This document shows positions 1-11,273 of a DNA stretch of 64,000 nt, in pieces. Positions within the stretch are counted from its first letter, which is position 1, and each line of letters starts with the position of its first letter. The DNA comes from Rhynchopus euleeides. Its lineage: Eukaryota; Euglenozoa; Diplonemea; Diplonemida; Diplonemidae. Location: contig OY723261.1 of the NCBI GenBank assembly GCA_963210315.1, positions 1,798,001-1,862,000 of the forward strand. The letters are read 5' to 3'. The notes beneath the pieces are model-generated. The model was not told the DNA's origin. It was given only the letters and a program-made list of their open reading frames with translations, and did not search any database. A program made the translations under genes and the position numbers.

Positions 1-90
1 TGTTCCAGGCAGGGCAAAATTCCGCCGAGGTCGCAGCGTGGGAGAGGAGAGGTGGAGCACCAGGCCGCACCATGCTTGGAGACGCCTTCG

Positions 91-3000
91 ATGAGCTCCA
101 GCGGCCTGCGTGTCTCGCAGGTGTGTGCGGAATGCACAACCAGCGAGGAGCAGTCGTCGCTCCACCGATCCACCGATGTGCTTCTGCGGCGTGACTCCCT
201 TGCCGACTCCGGCAGGTCCGTGCTGGCCCTCATCAGCAGGCGCGATGCCGACTCCGAGCCAGGCGAAGCCTCCATCTCCCGCCGCGACAGCCTCACCTTC
301 GAGCACATCGCACGGGCGGACAGCCTCGACGTCCCCTCCAGCGCATCCCCCACCGCAACCGCAGCCTCTGTTGCCGACGCTGCGCAGGACGGGCCTGCCT
401 TCGGCAGGCGTGCCAGCGGAGGCATACTGAGGGGAAACCCGCTGAGGCGCGCAGGGGCTTCATCCCCTCGGATGGGCGCATTGCGGAGGGTGCACACGCG
501 GAACAGCACCGTGTCGACAGGGGTCAGCGTGGTGACGAGGGGGCATGCCTCCAGGATCCACACGTCGAACGGGGGGGGCGTGTCGGACGACGCGGGCGGA
601 TCTCTGTCGGACAGTGTCAGCAACGCGCACACCTCCGATGGGAGCCAGGGCGACGTGCCGAGGGTCTCCTCGCTGACAACCTCAGGCGGCCTGCAGATGT
701 CGCCCCCGAGGCGGCGCCGCCGGGTGCAGCTGCTGGGCCCCGCCAGCGCAAACGGGTCTCTCTACTGCGAGCATGCCTCCGACGCGATGGCCATCTCCAT
801 GAGGGATGCAGGCAGCACCGTAGCCTCCCCCTTCGGCAGCCCGGTTGGCTCGCCTGTGCAGCGCATGGGCTCTCCCAGGGTGCGGCGCTCCCGCGCGTCG
901 GTTTACTCCGGGAGGCCGAGCGTGACGTTCTCCCCGAAGCAGGTCAACGGGGTGCCGGTGGGAGGCAGCGGTGTCGGGGTGTCCCGCTTCTCCCTCTTCG
1001 GAAGCGAGGGGCGCGGGAACCTGCAGAAGCTCGCGAAGGCCAAGCTGAAGGCAGCGTACTGCGAGGAGGAGGCAAAGGAGTACACCGCGGTGCAGAAGCT
1101 CCGCGCCATCTTCGACCCCACCGCGCCGATGCCCAGCAAGCGGATCGCCCAGGCCTCCACAGCGGTCGCCTTCACCATGCTGCTGCTGATCCTCCTGTCT
1201 GTCGTCCTCATCTGCGTGGAGAGCCTCCCGCAGTACCACGAGGAGATGTCAGAAAAGGGTGTGGACAACTGGTTCTTCGTGGTGGACACCTTTGTCACCA
1301 TCATCTTCACAGTCGACTTCGTCGTGCGGGCCGCGACAGATGAGGGGTGGGCGACGCTCGAATTCCTCAAGGATGGGATCAACTGGGTGGACTTCCTCTC
1401 GATTGCGCCGTATTACCTCCACCTTGCGCTGCACACTGCCTCTGCGGAGTATGTTGCGGTCATCCGGCTTTTCCGCACGGTGCGGGTTCTGCGGGTTATG
1501 AAGCTGGGGCGTTACTCCAAACCCCTCCAGATTGTGATATTCACCCTGAAGAACAGCATCATGGCGTTGGGGCTTCTAATCTTCTTCCTATCGCTCGCGA
1601 CCCTGCTGTTCAGCTGCCTCCTGTTCATCGCGGAGACGCATGACGGGGGGCAGGAGTTTGACGACACGACACGCACCTGGATCCGGCAGGACGGAACACC
1701 ATCACCCTTCCAATCCATCTTCCACGTCATGTGGTGGTGTATGGCAACCCTCTCCACAGTGGGCTACGGAGATGAGTACCCCGTCACCGGGTGGGGGAAG
1801 AGCGTCGCCGCGTTTGCGATCATATCGGGGTTCTTCGTGGTGGCCTTCCCCATCGCCCTGATCTCCAACACATTCGCCGAGGTGATGGGGGAGGTCAACG
1901 CGATGGAGGCCCACTCCGAAACGGCAAGCCCCAGGGCACCCCACGACGCCTACTCCCTGCACGACCACACCTCCGAGGGAGGCCTCAGCGACGGGGTTAT
2001 CTGGAACCCCCACAGACACAGCCCCCCACAGGGCTACCCCCACCCTCACCCCCTCCCTCCCCAGGGAGGCGTGCCGGAACCCCGCGAAGCACGCCCCTCC
2101 TCTGCCGGGCACCGCCGCGCCGCCACAGCGTCATCCTCGACGCACAGCCCCTGCGCCTCGGCCACCACCCTACCCTCTGTGCATCAGAGCCTCGATCTCC
2201 CCCCAGGGGATGTGGTTCTGGGGCCGCTGAACGGATCCTCATCTGACCTCTTCCTGCAGGGGGGGGCGGGCCGCAGGACGCGCTGGGCAGCCGCGGTCAC
2301 CGCGGGTGGGGGGCCCTCCGGCCCAACCCAGGGGAAGGGGGCGAAGAAGAGGAGGAGGAGGAAGAGGAAGGCGAAGGGGGTCCCCCGCAGCGGGTTTTCC
2401 CTCCCCCCCAGCGGGAGCGATGCGGCGGCGGCGGGTGCTGCGGTGCACCGGGAGAGCAGGCACGCCGTGGAGAGGCTGGAGCAGCGCAGGCCGGAGCCCC
2501 TTGGGGCTCTCCTTGGCAGCGGCGAGGGGGGGGAGGGGGTGCCGCCCGCACAGCCCTCGCAACCCTCGCAACCCCCACAGCCTGCTCAGCCCCACCAAGC
2601 TGGCACGCCCCTGGAGGAGTGTGGGAGGCGTGGCAGCGTGAGTCTCGGCTCTGCTGCGTGTCGAAACCCCCTTCCGCTCACCGTCACCCCCGAGGCGGCA
2701 GAGGTGCTGCTGGATCGTGCTGGGTGTGGCGGGGCGGCGGTTGGACCGGCCCACCCGTGGTATGGCGAGGCTGTGTTCCACTTCTTCTACTCGCTGGAAG
2801 CGGCGTGGGGGGTGCCGGATCGTGCCCCTGCTCTCTCGTCTCGCCTGAGCAGGTCTGCGTCGTGGGGGGGCGGCGGAGGAGGAGGGGCTGTCCGCTGGGG
2901 AGGGGCGGAGCCCCTCTCACATCGGGTGGCGGTTGTCCCCGGGTTGGGGTCCCCCGAGCTGTCGTGTGATTCGTCCCCGCCGTCTTCTGCCTCGTCGCTT

Positions 3001-3777
3001 CCGATGCAGCTTGCGGGTCCGTCGGGGCGTGGAGGTGGTGGGGGCGGTGGCGGCGGTGGTGTGGACCCCAGAGGGGAGGCACGGAGGGGGGAGCTCTCCC
3101 TTGCTGCGGTTGTGAGCGGCGTGTCGCAGCATGGGGATGGGGTGTGCTGCGATGTGTTCAGCCTGGAGTATCCGCCGGTGCTGGCGGCGGCACCCGCGCC
3201 GGGTGGTGGGGGCTCGGGCAGCGCCTTCTTCGCCATCAAGGGGTGTGTGTCGGAGGGGGTGGCGCGGAGGCTGAGCGGCGGTGTGCTCCCGGGTGGTGTG
3301 TGCCGTGTGGCGCAGGTCGCGGTGCTTCTGGATCATCCGTGTGTGCAGCAGCAGGCGGTGGCGCAGGTCGACCCGGCCCTCCGGAGGTGCTTCCGTGTGG
3401 CGGTGCAGAGGGTGCAGCAGCTTCGTGTCGAGGCTGTGGGGCTGGCGGCGGGGTGCTGCCTGGTGGACCCCGTGTGGCACAACCCGGCAGGCAGTGTGGT
3501 GGTGACGGTGCTGCTGCCGCTGTCGGTGTGTGACTCGGAGGGGGATGCGGTGGCGGCGCTGCAGAGCACCACGCTGCGTGCCGTGTGCACCATGCACCCT
3601 GTGATGGCCCCCGTGGGGGAGGCGTTCCTCGCGTCCGTCGAGGCGGCGTGTGCTCTGGGGGTGTTGGATCCCTCTGAGGCTGAGGAGCGGCGGCTCCGCA
3701 CCCACACCTCATACGCCGTCAAACCTGTCACCTCGGATATCCCTCTCGGGCAAGCGCCACTTCCCCTCTGCCCGTAA
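91..3777 (+). CDS. voltage-gated potassium channel (Kv-like, six transmembrane segments)
   Basis: Predicted plasma-membrane K+ channel subunit of 1228 aa that opens on depolarisation; four subunits would form the pore. Residues about 353-378 are S1, 392-415 S2 (with FTVDFVVRA), 430-450 S3, 455-475 S4 with basic residues every third position (R-x-x-R-x-x-R-x-x-R-x-x-K), 486-515 S5, then the pore loop with selectivity filter TVGYGD at 556-561 and S6 at about 569-595 (AFPIALISNTF). The first ~340 residues are Ser/Arg-rich and disordered with repeated RRDSL-like phospho-site motifs. After S6 come ~280 Pro/Gly/Ser-rich residues and an unrecognised ~300-residue C-terminal part. The frame is open from base 52 but only with GTG; the first in-frame ATG is at 91. 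An upstream exon outside the window cannot be excluded. No T1 domain is seen, so assignment to a Kv subfamily is open. Confidence 0.9.
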   Translation: MSSSGLRVSQVCAECTTSEEQSSLHRSTDVLLRRDSLADSGRSVLALISRRDADSEPGEASISRRDSLTFEHIARADSLDVPSSASPTATAASVADAAQDGPAFGRRASGGILRGNPLRRAGASSPRMGALRRVHTRNSTVSTGVSVVTRGHASRIHTSNGGGVSDDAGGSLSDSVSNAHTSDGSQGDVPRVSSLTTSGGLQMSPPRRRRRVQLLGPASANGSLYCEHASDAMAISMRDAGSTVASPFGSPVGSPVQRMGSPRVRRSRASVYSGRPSVTFSPKQVNGVPVGGSGVGVSRFSLFGSEGRGNLQKLAKAKLKAAYCEEEAKEYTAVQKLRAIFDPTAPMPSKRIAQASTAVAFTMLLLILLSVVLICVESLPQYHEEMSEKGVDNWFFVVDTFVTIIFTVDFVVRAATDEGWATLEFLKDGINWVDFLSIAPYYLHLALHTASAEYVAVIRLFRTVRVLRVMKLGRYSKPLQIVIFTLKNSIMALGLLIFFLSLATLLFSCLLFIAETHDGGQEFDDTTRTWIRQDGTPSPFQSIFHVMWWCMATLSTVGYGDEYPVTGWGKSVAAFAIISGFFVVAFPIALISNTFAEVMGEVNAMEAHSETASPRAPHDAYSLHDHTSEGGLSDGVIWNPHRHSPPQGYPHPHPLPPQGGVPEPREARPSSAGHRRAATASSSTHSPCASATTLPSVHQSLDLPPGDVVLGPLNGSSSDLFLQGGAGRRTRWAAAVTAGGGPSGPTQGKGAKKRRRRKRKAKGVPRSGFSLPPSGSDAAAAGAAVHRESRHAVERLEQRRPEPLGALLGSGEGGEGVPPAQPSQPSQPPQPAQPHQAGTPLEECGRRGSVSLGSAACRNPLPLTVTPEAAEVLLDRAGCGGAAVGPAHPWYGEAVFHFFYSLEAAWGVPDRAPALSSRLSRSASWGGGGGGGAVRWGGAEPLSHRVAVVPGLGSPELSCDSSPPSSASSLPMQLAGPSGRGGGGGGGGGGVDPRGEARRGELSLAAVVSGVSQHGDGVCCDVFSLEYPPVLAAAPAPGGGGSGSAFFAIKGCVSEGVARRLSGGVLPGGVCRVAQVAVLLDHPCVQQQAVAQVDPALRRCFRVAVQRVQQLRVEAVGLAAGCCLVDPVWHNPAGSVVVTVLLPLSVCDSEGDAVAALQSTTLRAVCTMHPVMAPVGEAFLASVEAACALGVLDPSEAEERRLRTHTSYAVKPVTSDIPLGQAPLPLCP

Positions 3778-4480
3778 CCCTGGTGGAGGGGGTGAGGGGT
3801 CAGGTGCACTGCAGAGGGGGAAGTAATTGCCCCCCATTGTTGTGCTGCCCGGACAGCCGAGCGAAGAAAAAAAATGCAAGCGGGAAAGGGGCCGGTGTGT
3901 AACACAGTGTGTGTGTGTGATAGTGGTTTTAAGTGGGCAACCCTGCTGCGCGGATCTGTGCCCACAGTGTGTGTGTGTGTGTCGCATGGCAGGTTTCTCT
4001 CCTCGCCCCTATCCCCATACCTATACCCCGTTTCGCCTTCATACATATGTGCCCCCGCCACCACCACCGCATCTTTGTTTTCGCATCTTCCCATTGGAAG
4101 TAGCCAAATGAACCCGTTTGTCCCGACGAAGCTGTGTGCGTGATACGTTTCCCTCTCTCTCCCTCTCTCTCTCTCTCCCCCCAAACACTCCCTGCGGGGT
4201 CGCAAATCACCGAGAAAATCGTTTAAAAAGGCGGGAGGTTGGGGGGGGGGGGCTTGGCTCTAAAGCGAACACCGAACAGAAAAGTGAGAGCCTCGCATCA
4301 CCGTTGAGGTGTCACACTGGCACGGGTTTACGATATCAGAGTGAAGGTCACCCCCTCCCCAACGTGTTTGACAAACGGTGGGGCTGACAGGGTCTGGGTC
4401 TGGCGTGCGTCTTCTCAACCCGAGAGCGGGAGGGGGGGTGGGGTGGGGGGTGGGGGTCGCAGCCCTGATCATCTTTATCA
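3778..4480. other. intergenic, no gene seen
   Basis: Holds GT-rich stretches (3906-3920, 3968-3982), a CT-rich microsatellite (4149-4180) and G-tracts near 4235-4250 and 4425-4455. Open frames here are short and low-complexity. The segment ends at the left tip of a large inverted-repeat element. Confidence 0.6.
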
Positions 4481-4600
4481 CACGGTGGACTTCTGCATTG
4501 CGTGAGTAACTGTTTTCAAGAGTTCCGATTCGCAGGAGTACCACTTCCGCAATGCAGAAGTATACTTAGGAAATGCAGGAGTATACTTCTGCATTCCAGG
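4481..4600 (+). repeat. left terminal inverted repeat of the 8.5-kb element
   Basis: Pairs with 12911-13029 in inverted orientation. Contains subterminal GCAGAAGTATACTT and GCAGGAGTATACTT units; AAGTATACTT is a perfect 10-bp palindrome. Confidence 0.85.
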
Positions 4601-5089
4601 AGTCACGCAAGGCAAAAATGAGTGAACGGGCAGCATGCCGTTCCTCTTTTTTGCCTCGTGAGAGTAGACTGGCGTACCGCCCCAAGAGGGGGTGTGACAA
4701 AAAATATATTTTTTTCCCTTTGTGTTTTCTAGGTCCGCAAGGTCCCAAAAATCACTTTTTGGGCACATTTTTCAGAGGTCGCCAGAGGTCGCCACCCGGG
4801 AAATGCCATTTTTGGGGTTAAAAAACGGTTTTTCACCTTGCCCTCGTGAACTAGGTGGGGAAGGCGACGGTCAGACGCAAAATAAATGGAGGACCCCAAA
4901 GGAGGGTCCGCATCAGGCGGAAATCAGCAGAACCTCGCTCCAGACCACATTGTGGGCCAGGACAGGGTCGGGAAGAGCATAAAACACCAGAAAACCGGTC
5001 CAGGAGGTCTCTCTGGGGCTCAAATCCTCTGAAAAGGGGTCTGAACAGGTGGCGACCGAAGGGCGACCAATGGTGCCCACGGAGTTCCT

Positions 5090-7798
5090 CATCCCAAACT
5101 TGGGACCCACCGAAAAATGGACCAGATGGTGGTCCCAAATTAGGGACCGACCAACAAAGCGACCAGATGGTGGTCCCAAATTTGGGACCGACCGAGAAAG
5201 CGACCAGATGGTGGTCCCAATTTTGGGACCGACCCATAAAGCGACCAGATGGCGGTCCCAAATTTGGGACCGACCAATAAAGCGACCAGATGGTGGTCCC
5301 AAATTTGGGACCGACCAACAAAGCGACCAGATAGCGGTCCCAAATTTGGGACCGACCGAGAAATTGGCCAGATGGCGGTCCCAAATTTGGGACCGACCAA
5401 CAAAGCGACCAGATAGCGGTCCCAAATTTGGGACCGACCGAGAAATTGGCCAGATGGCGGTCCCAAATTTGGGACCGACCCGTAAAGCGACCAGATGGTG
5501 GTCCCAATTTTGGGACCGACCCATAAAGCGACCAGATGGCGGTCCCAAATTTGGGACCGACCAATAAAGCGACCAGATGGTGGTCCCAAATTTGGGACCG
5601 ACCAACAAAGCGACCAGATAGCGGTCCCAAATTTGGGACCGACCGAGAAAGCGACCAGATGGTGGTCCCAAATTTGGGACCGACCGAAAAATTGGCCAGA
5701 TGGCGGTCCCAAATTTGGGACCGACCCGTAAAGCGACCAGATGGTGGTCCCAATTTAGGGACCGACCCATAAAGCGACCAGATGGCGGTCCCAAATTTGG
5801 GACCGACCAATAAAGCGACCAGATGGTGGTCCCAAATTTGGGACCGACCAACAAAGCGACCAGATGGTGGTCCCAAATTTGGGACCGACCAACAAAGCGA
5901 CCAGATAGCGGTCCCAAATTTGGGACCGACCGAGAAAGCGACCAGATGGTGGTCCCAAATTTGGGACCGACCGAAAAATTGGCCAGATGGCGGTCCCAAG
6001 TTTGGGACCGACCCGTAAAGCGACCAGATGGTGGTCCCAATTTTGGGACCGACCCATAAAGCGACCAGATGGCGGTCCCAAATTTGGGACCGACCAACAA
6101 AGCGACCAGATGGCGGTCCCAAATTTGGGACCGACCGAGAAAGCGACCAGATGGTGGTCCCAAATTTGGGACCGACCGAAAAATTGGCCAGATGGCGGTC
6201 CCAAATTTGGGACCGACCCGTAAAGCGACCAGATGGTGGTCCCAATTTTGGGACCGACCCATAAAGCGACCAGATGGTGGTCCCAAATTTGGGACCGACC
6301 AACAAAGCGACCAGATGGCGGTCCCAAATTTGGGACCGACCGAAAAATTTGCCAGATGGCGGTCCCAAATTTGGGACCGACCAACAAAGCGACCAGATGG
6401 TGGTCCCAAATTTGGGACCGACCGAAAAATTGACCAGATGGCGGTCCCAAATTTGGGACCGACCCGTAAAGCGACCAGATGGTGGTCCCAATTTTGGGAC
6501 CGACCCATAAAGCGACCAGATGGCGGTCCCAAAATTGGGACCGACCGAGAAAGCGACCAGATGGTGGTCCCAAATTTGGGACCGACCAACAAAGCGACCA
6601 GATGGCGGTCCCAAATTTGGGACCGACCCATAAAGCGACCAGATGGCGGTCCCAAATTTGGGACCGACCGAGAAAGCGACCAGATGGTGGTCCCAAATTT
6701 GGGACCGCCATCTGGTCGCTTTTTTGGTCGGTCCCAATTGTGGGACCACCATCTGGTCGCTTTATGGGTCGGTCCCAAATTCGGGACCACCATCTGGTCG
6801 CTTTCTCGGTCGGTCCCAAGTTTGGGACCGCCATCTGGCCAATTTTTCGGTCGGTCCCAAATTTGGGACCGCCATCTGGTCAATTTTTCGGTCGGTCCCA
6901 AATTTGGGACCACCATCTGGTCGCTTTTTTGGTCGGTCCCAATTGTGGGACCACCATCTGGTCGCTTTCTCGGTCGGTCCCAAATTTGGGACCGCCATCT
7001 GGTCGCTTTATGGGTCGGTCCCAAATTTGGGACCGCCATCTGGTCAATTTTTCGGTCGGTCCCAAATTTGGGACCACCATCTGGTCGCTTTCTCGGTCGG
7101 TCCCAAATTTGGGACCGCCATCTGGCCAATTTTTCGGTCGGTCCCAAATTTGGGACCGCCATCTGGTCAATTTTTCGGTCGGTCCCAAATTTGGGACCAC
7201 CATCTGGTCGCTTTCTCGGTCGGTCCCAATTGTGGGACCACCATCTGGTCGCTTTCTTGGTCGGTCCCAAATTTGGGACCGCCATCTGGTCGCTTTATGG
7301 GTCGGTCCCAAATTTGGGACCGCCATCTGGTCAATTTTTCGGTCGGTCCCAAATTTGGGACCACCATCTGGTCGCTTTCTCGGTCGGTCCCAAATTTGGG
7401 ACCGCCATCTGGCCAATTTTTCGGTCGGTCCCAAATTTGGGACCGCCATCTGGTCAATTTTTCGGTCGGTCCCAAATTTGGGACCACCATCTGGTCGCTT
7501 TCTTGGTCGGTCCCAAATTTGGGACCGCCATCTGGTCGCTTTGTTGGTCGGTCCCAAATTTGGGACCACCATCTGGTCGCTTTCTCGGTCGGTCCCAAAT
7601 TTGGGACCACCATCTGGTCGCTTTATGGGTCGGTCCCAAATTTGGGACCGCCCTCTGGTCAATTTTTCGGTCGGTCCCAAATTTGGGACCACCATCTGGT
7701 CGCTTTATCGGTCGGTCCCAAATTTGAGACCACCATCTGGTCGCTTTATGGGTCGGTCCCAAATTTGGGACCGCCATCTGGTCGCTTTATTGGTCGGT
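5090..7798. repeat. array of ~66 palindromic 41-bp units, inverted at its middle
   Basis: Each unit is an 18-bp palindrome (GGTCCCAAATTTGGGACC) followed by a 23-bp spacer of form GACC-NNN-AAAGCGACCAGATGG-Y or a variant with AATTGGCC. From 5090 to 6697 the spacers read GACC...AGATGG; from 6698 to 7798 they read CCATCT...GGTC, so the array is a giant inverted repeat with its dyad inside the core at 6689-6706. The trinucleotide after GACC varies (AAC, GAG, CAT, AAT, CGT, GAA and others). The GGTCCC and GGGACC arms are nearly invariant while the 6-bp centre drifts. Blocks of 5, 6 and 7 units recur at 205, 246 and 287 bp, showing higher-order amplification. Because 41 is not a multiple of 3 and the unit has no stop, several frames on both strands stay open for hundreds of codons; I read these as artefacts, not genes. 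Confidence 0.95.
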
Positions 7799-7799
7799 G

Positions 7800-8171
7800 A
7801 ACATCCTTCAGGATTTTGAAGGCACGTCTCACACCGGTTGGTGCTGTGTCGCATTCCAGGGGATAGTCCTTCACTTGGGTACGATTCGGCGCGACTGAGT
7901 CATCAAGCTTCATCCACCTGCCTCTCATGGTGGCGTTGGGTTTTCGCACGCTGCGCCGCATTTTCACCCGGCCGAACTCAAAAACCCAAAGTCTACTGAA
8001 GATAGTCTGGCCTCTCCACAACATGTGATGGGAAAATGTTGAGGTCGGGCCATGCCAGCCCTGGCACGAGATCACTGCTCGTACCTGGGACCACCCGTGT
8101 AAAAGTCCCCCCAGGGGGGACTTAAGCACAGGTGGACCTAAACACGGGAGTGGGCTGGTCTGGAGGGTCAT
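7800..8171 (-). pseudogene. possible degraded minus-strand reading frame beside the array
   Basis: The minus strand from about 8171 down to the array edge reads a protein-like stretch of ordinary composition containing FEFGRVKMRRSVRKPNATMR and later YPLECDTAPTGVRRAFKIL, then runs directly into the 41-bp array. No family is recognised and no convincing start is seen. It may be the remnant of an element gene whose 3' part was replaced by, or seeded, the array. Weak support. Confidence 0.25.
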
Positions 8172-8384
8172 CAGGTGGCCGCTAGGCCACCTGGTGCCCT
8201 CCAGGTGCTGTCAGAGTCGAAAAGTGGGGTGCCAAAAGTCCATCCGGACCGGAATCACCCCCATACGACGGAAGCGGAAGAGGTCTTCTTGGTCTCCACC
8301 GTGCCACCCCCGTGTTTAAGCCCCCCCCTGGCCGAAAGTCGCTTCCAGGGGGGGGACTTAAACACGGGGGGTCCCAGGTACCCC
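8083..8384. repeat. 300-bp foldback region with nested hairpins
   Basis: 8083-8112 (GTACCTGGGACCACCCGTG onward) is an inverted copy of 8352-8384. Inside are three further hairpins: 8103-8111/8115-8123 around C and G runs, 8160-8203 with a ~20-bp imperfect stem (CTGGAGGG...CAGGTGGCC and its complement), and 8311-8364 whose stem pairs CCGTGTTTAAG and CCAGG runs. The region may be a small foldback element nested in the larger one. Confidence 0.6.
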
Positions 8385-10410
8385 CGAAAATTCACATTGT
8401 GTCTACAGTGTGGGGCCCGAAAATCGAGTTTTCGGTGTTGCTTTTCCACATTTGGGGTTCCCAACTTCAGGACTGTCGCGCAATTACCTCAAAAGTGGCC
8501 GAGAAACCCAGGAATTTCTTTTTTTGAAGCCAATATTTTTTGTCACAGTAGCTTAGCTGAAAAGTTGGGCGAGTCGTCCACCCTAGTGAGAGGTTCCCCC
8601 CCCACCAGGCAAGGTGAAAAATGAAGAAACGGGCAGCATGCCGTTCTACATTTTCCCTTGCAAGGCAGGGAGGGCGCCCCCCATGCCAGACAGCAGCCAC
8701 CCCTGCAGGGGCAACAACTGACGGGCATGGGGGAACGAGGTGGGTCTGGACCCGACACCGCCACCACACGCGCAGTGCACCTTTCGGATACGCTGTCATG
8801 AGTGGGGTGTGGGCAGTTCCCCTATCCTGTGAGCTCCTTTCGGACGAAGAGGTGCAGCGGTTATCTGCAACCTTCGTCCTGGACTTGCCTCGGGGGGAAC
8901 GCCACGGTTTACCGCGGGTCCCGACGAGGGCACTCAGGCAGGATCTTCACGCCACCCCGCACCGAGGTCCCTTCTCACGCGGCGTGTCTCCCAGGTTCAT
9001 GGCGGCGTCATCAGGTCAGGCTTTGTAGTCTCTACACCATCAGTAGTAAGGGAAATCCTAAAACCATACATGAAATCCACCTTTTGGGCCGCTGGTGTAC
9101 GAGGCTTGTTCCTCCAATTGAATCATGTTTGCTGTGTCAGGCAATATCAATACAGCCGCTGAAAGAAGTCGAGGTGTTGTGGATCTGCTGCTCACAGGAA
9201 GGATTCAGGGAGGATCACAAGACTGACCACCCTCTTTCCTTTGTCAAGTACCCTGTAAAGCATCAGAACACCAAGTATCTTTCAACACTACATGTTCAAG
9301 AGTGGAATCAGTGGAATCGGAAGGGGTCACCTACCACACGGACACAGTTCCCGCGACTAATAAATGCCGAGAGTTCCGGTGTCCGACCACCTGGTATTAC
9401 TTGGCTCCATCCACCCAGTCATTACGAGGGGGCGTCCCTTGAAGCCAGTTCCGCAGAACTCAGACCCCCTTAAAACCAATGTCCTGTGTAGACAACTACT
9501 TAGCCTGCCTGATGACGACACCAATTCGCTGGGAGAGAGGCCGCGGTCCAGGACCCCAATGGGGATGACGTGGCATTGTTTGACCGGATCGGTTGTGTAA
9601 GTGTGTAGCCCCCTCCGCCCTCTGTCCCTCCCCCCAGGGTGGTGTGTGGAGGCGAGAAGCGCAAACAGCAGCAATGCAGGCATAGCAAAAAGTGGATCCC
9701 TGCAGGTAGACCCTCGGGGTACATCCCTATCATCGGGTCACCTGAAATTTCCCAATTTGAAAATCTGCAACAATCAAGGCAACACGCGATGGGATGGGGC
9801 ACATGACCTTGCACAGGGGTGGGGGGGCAGAAGGCAGGGGGTGGGGTTGCGGTTGGGGTAGGTATAGCGTTTGAATACTTGAGTTTTGTCTGAATTTCGC
9901 ACAAAAGACGACCCGAACCTCATTTGGCCGATTTTCTCCCCACAACCCCGATTTGGAGGCAAACCTCATTTGCTTGATTTTTGGGATCACATGAGTGAAT
10001 TCGGGGGGCGAAACCTCGCGATTTTCTCAGTGGCATGAAGCACGGTTATTCAGTGCCATTACGAGAGAGAGTCCAGATTCAGACCGAGTGGCAATCCTCT
10101 TCCACGGCCAGGCAGAGCTTGCGCGGGGGCAAGATGGCTGAGGTGCCGGGCGTCTACAGATGCTCCACACACACGACGAGCGCCAGCAGGAGTACTGGTT
10201 TCCCACAGATTCCTGACCTCCTCTACTTCCACAAGGGCGCAGGCAGCCACATGGGAGTGCTCATTCCATTCCCAGACATCCTATAGTTCGCCCAACTTTG
10301 ACATGTTGGGCGAACTCAGATGGCAATACATGGGGCGTCGATGCGGGTGGTCCGCACCAGCGCCCCATGATGTCTTGAGTGTTTGTATTTCGCCCACAAA
10401 ACGACCCGAA
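8385..10410. other. interior of the 8.5-kb element, no gene recognised
   Basis: Carries a second copy of the near-palindrome ACGGGCAGCATGCCGTT (8633-8650; first copy at 4629-4646). Both strands offer only short or composition-like frames; the longest plus frame (8802-9473) has no recognisable motif. From 9890 a family of degenerate repeats containing CGACCCGAAC(C/T)TCAT begins, recurring near 10402. Confidence 0.5.
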
Positions 10411-10419
10411 CTTCATGTA

Positions 10420-11273
10420 CAGTCATCCAACAAACATTGGTGGGGTAAAAACCCACCTTAGCTCCAAAATCGTACTCCTTTCGCTATAATAAGAGAAACA
10501 CCCTGCCCAGCAACTGCAAAAAGGCAGATCCGGGCTACTTTTCGTTGAGCGCACACTCCTGTGTCAAAGGCTGTGTAAGCCCCTGTGAAGTGGCATGAAG
10601 GTGATCCTTATAAAGCTTCAGTCATACGATTTCCTTCGTTACTTCGCGACTTCGCTCCGCTTCGTCGCTCGTAACTGGTAAAAAAAATCCTAAAACCCAC
10701 CTTAGTTTTTACCCCAGGGCAACAGAACACAAAGCAGATTTTTGCAGAAATGTGGTGGGAGGGGGCGGGGGGTTGGGGACGGCTGTCTTGCAAAGCGCAA
10801 CTCTCTCCTCAGCATCAGCAGAACAGCAGGTACCGACACAGTGTGAACTTTGACGAAACTTAGCGGTGTCCCCTGTAGACAAGCACTACAGGAAGGGGGG
10901 CGGTGCCTCCCTGCCGCCGGAGGCCACGGTAGTGAACATCTGTTCCTTCCGGGCTGAACTGGATCGCTCCGACATCAGGTCGGAACCCAGTGCTGCGCGG
11001 GAGTCACTGGAAGCAGTAGAATGACAGCACAAGAGTGAACATATTCCCTAGAAAACAACCCGCCCTACTTCCCGAAAAATCTGCAAGGGGTGTTCCGTGT
11101 AGGTTCCGTGTCGGTTGCGTGTGGGTCAAAAACGCGATTTTGATCACCCCAAATATGCATTGTGTTCTGCTGCCCTGGGGTAAAAACTTTGATGGGGTAA
11201 TAACCCACCTTCGCTCTGAGAAATCCTGAAATCCACCTTAGTTTTTACCCTACCAATGTTTGTTGGACAACTG
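10420..11273. mobile_element. mariner/Tc1-like TIR pair flanked by TA (854 bp)
   Basis: The left tip CAGTCATCCAACAAACATTGG at 10420 (first 20 bases decisive) and the reverse complement of the right tip, CAGTTGTCCAACAAACATTG, differ at few positions over ~30 bp and continue into GGGTAAAAA. Both are bounded by TA (10418-10419 and 11274-11275), the target of the Tc1/mariner superfamily. A second inverted pair lies inside: 10700-10735 and 11152-11187 (CCAGGGCAACAGAACACAA). No transposase frame survives, so this is a non-autonomous or composite relic. Confidence 0.55.
10466..10552 (+). repeat. direct repeat, copy 1 (second copy 11311-11398)
   Basis: Both copies run CAAAATCGTACTCCTTTCGCT...CCAGCAACTGC...CTTTTCGTTGAGCGCACACT (shown in parts) at the same spacing. 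Copy 1 lies just inside the left mariner-like tip and copy 2 just outside the right one, so a segmental duplication must have accompanied or followed insertion. Confidence 0.7.

Noticed and set aside
5090..7798. CRISPR array
   Set aside because: Repeats plus variable spacers look superficially similar, but spacers are variants of one sequence, orientation flips in the middle and the host is eukaryotic.
4851..7819. Very long open frames (up to 790 codons) on both strands over the 41-bp array
   Set aside because: The unit lacks stops in most frames and its length is not a multiple of 3, so any frame stays open; the translations are one 41-residue motif repeated, in several overlapping frames on both strands.
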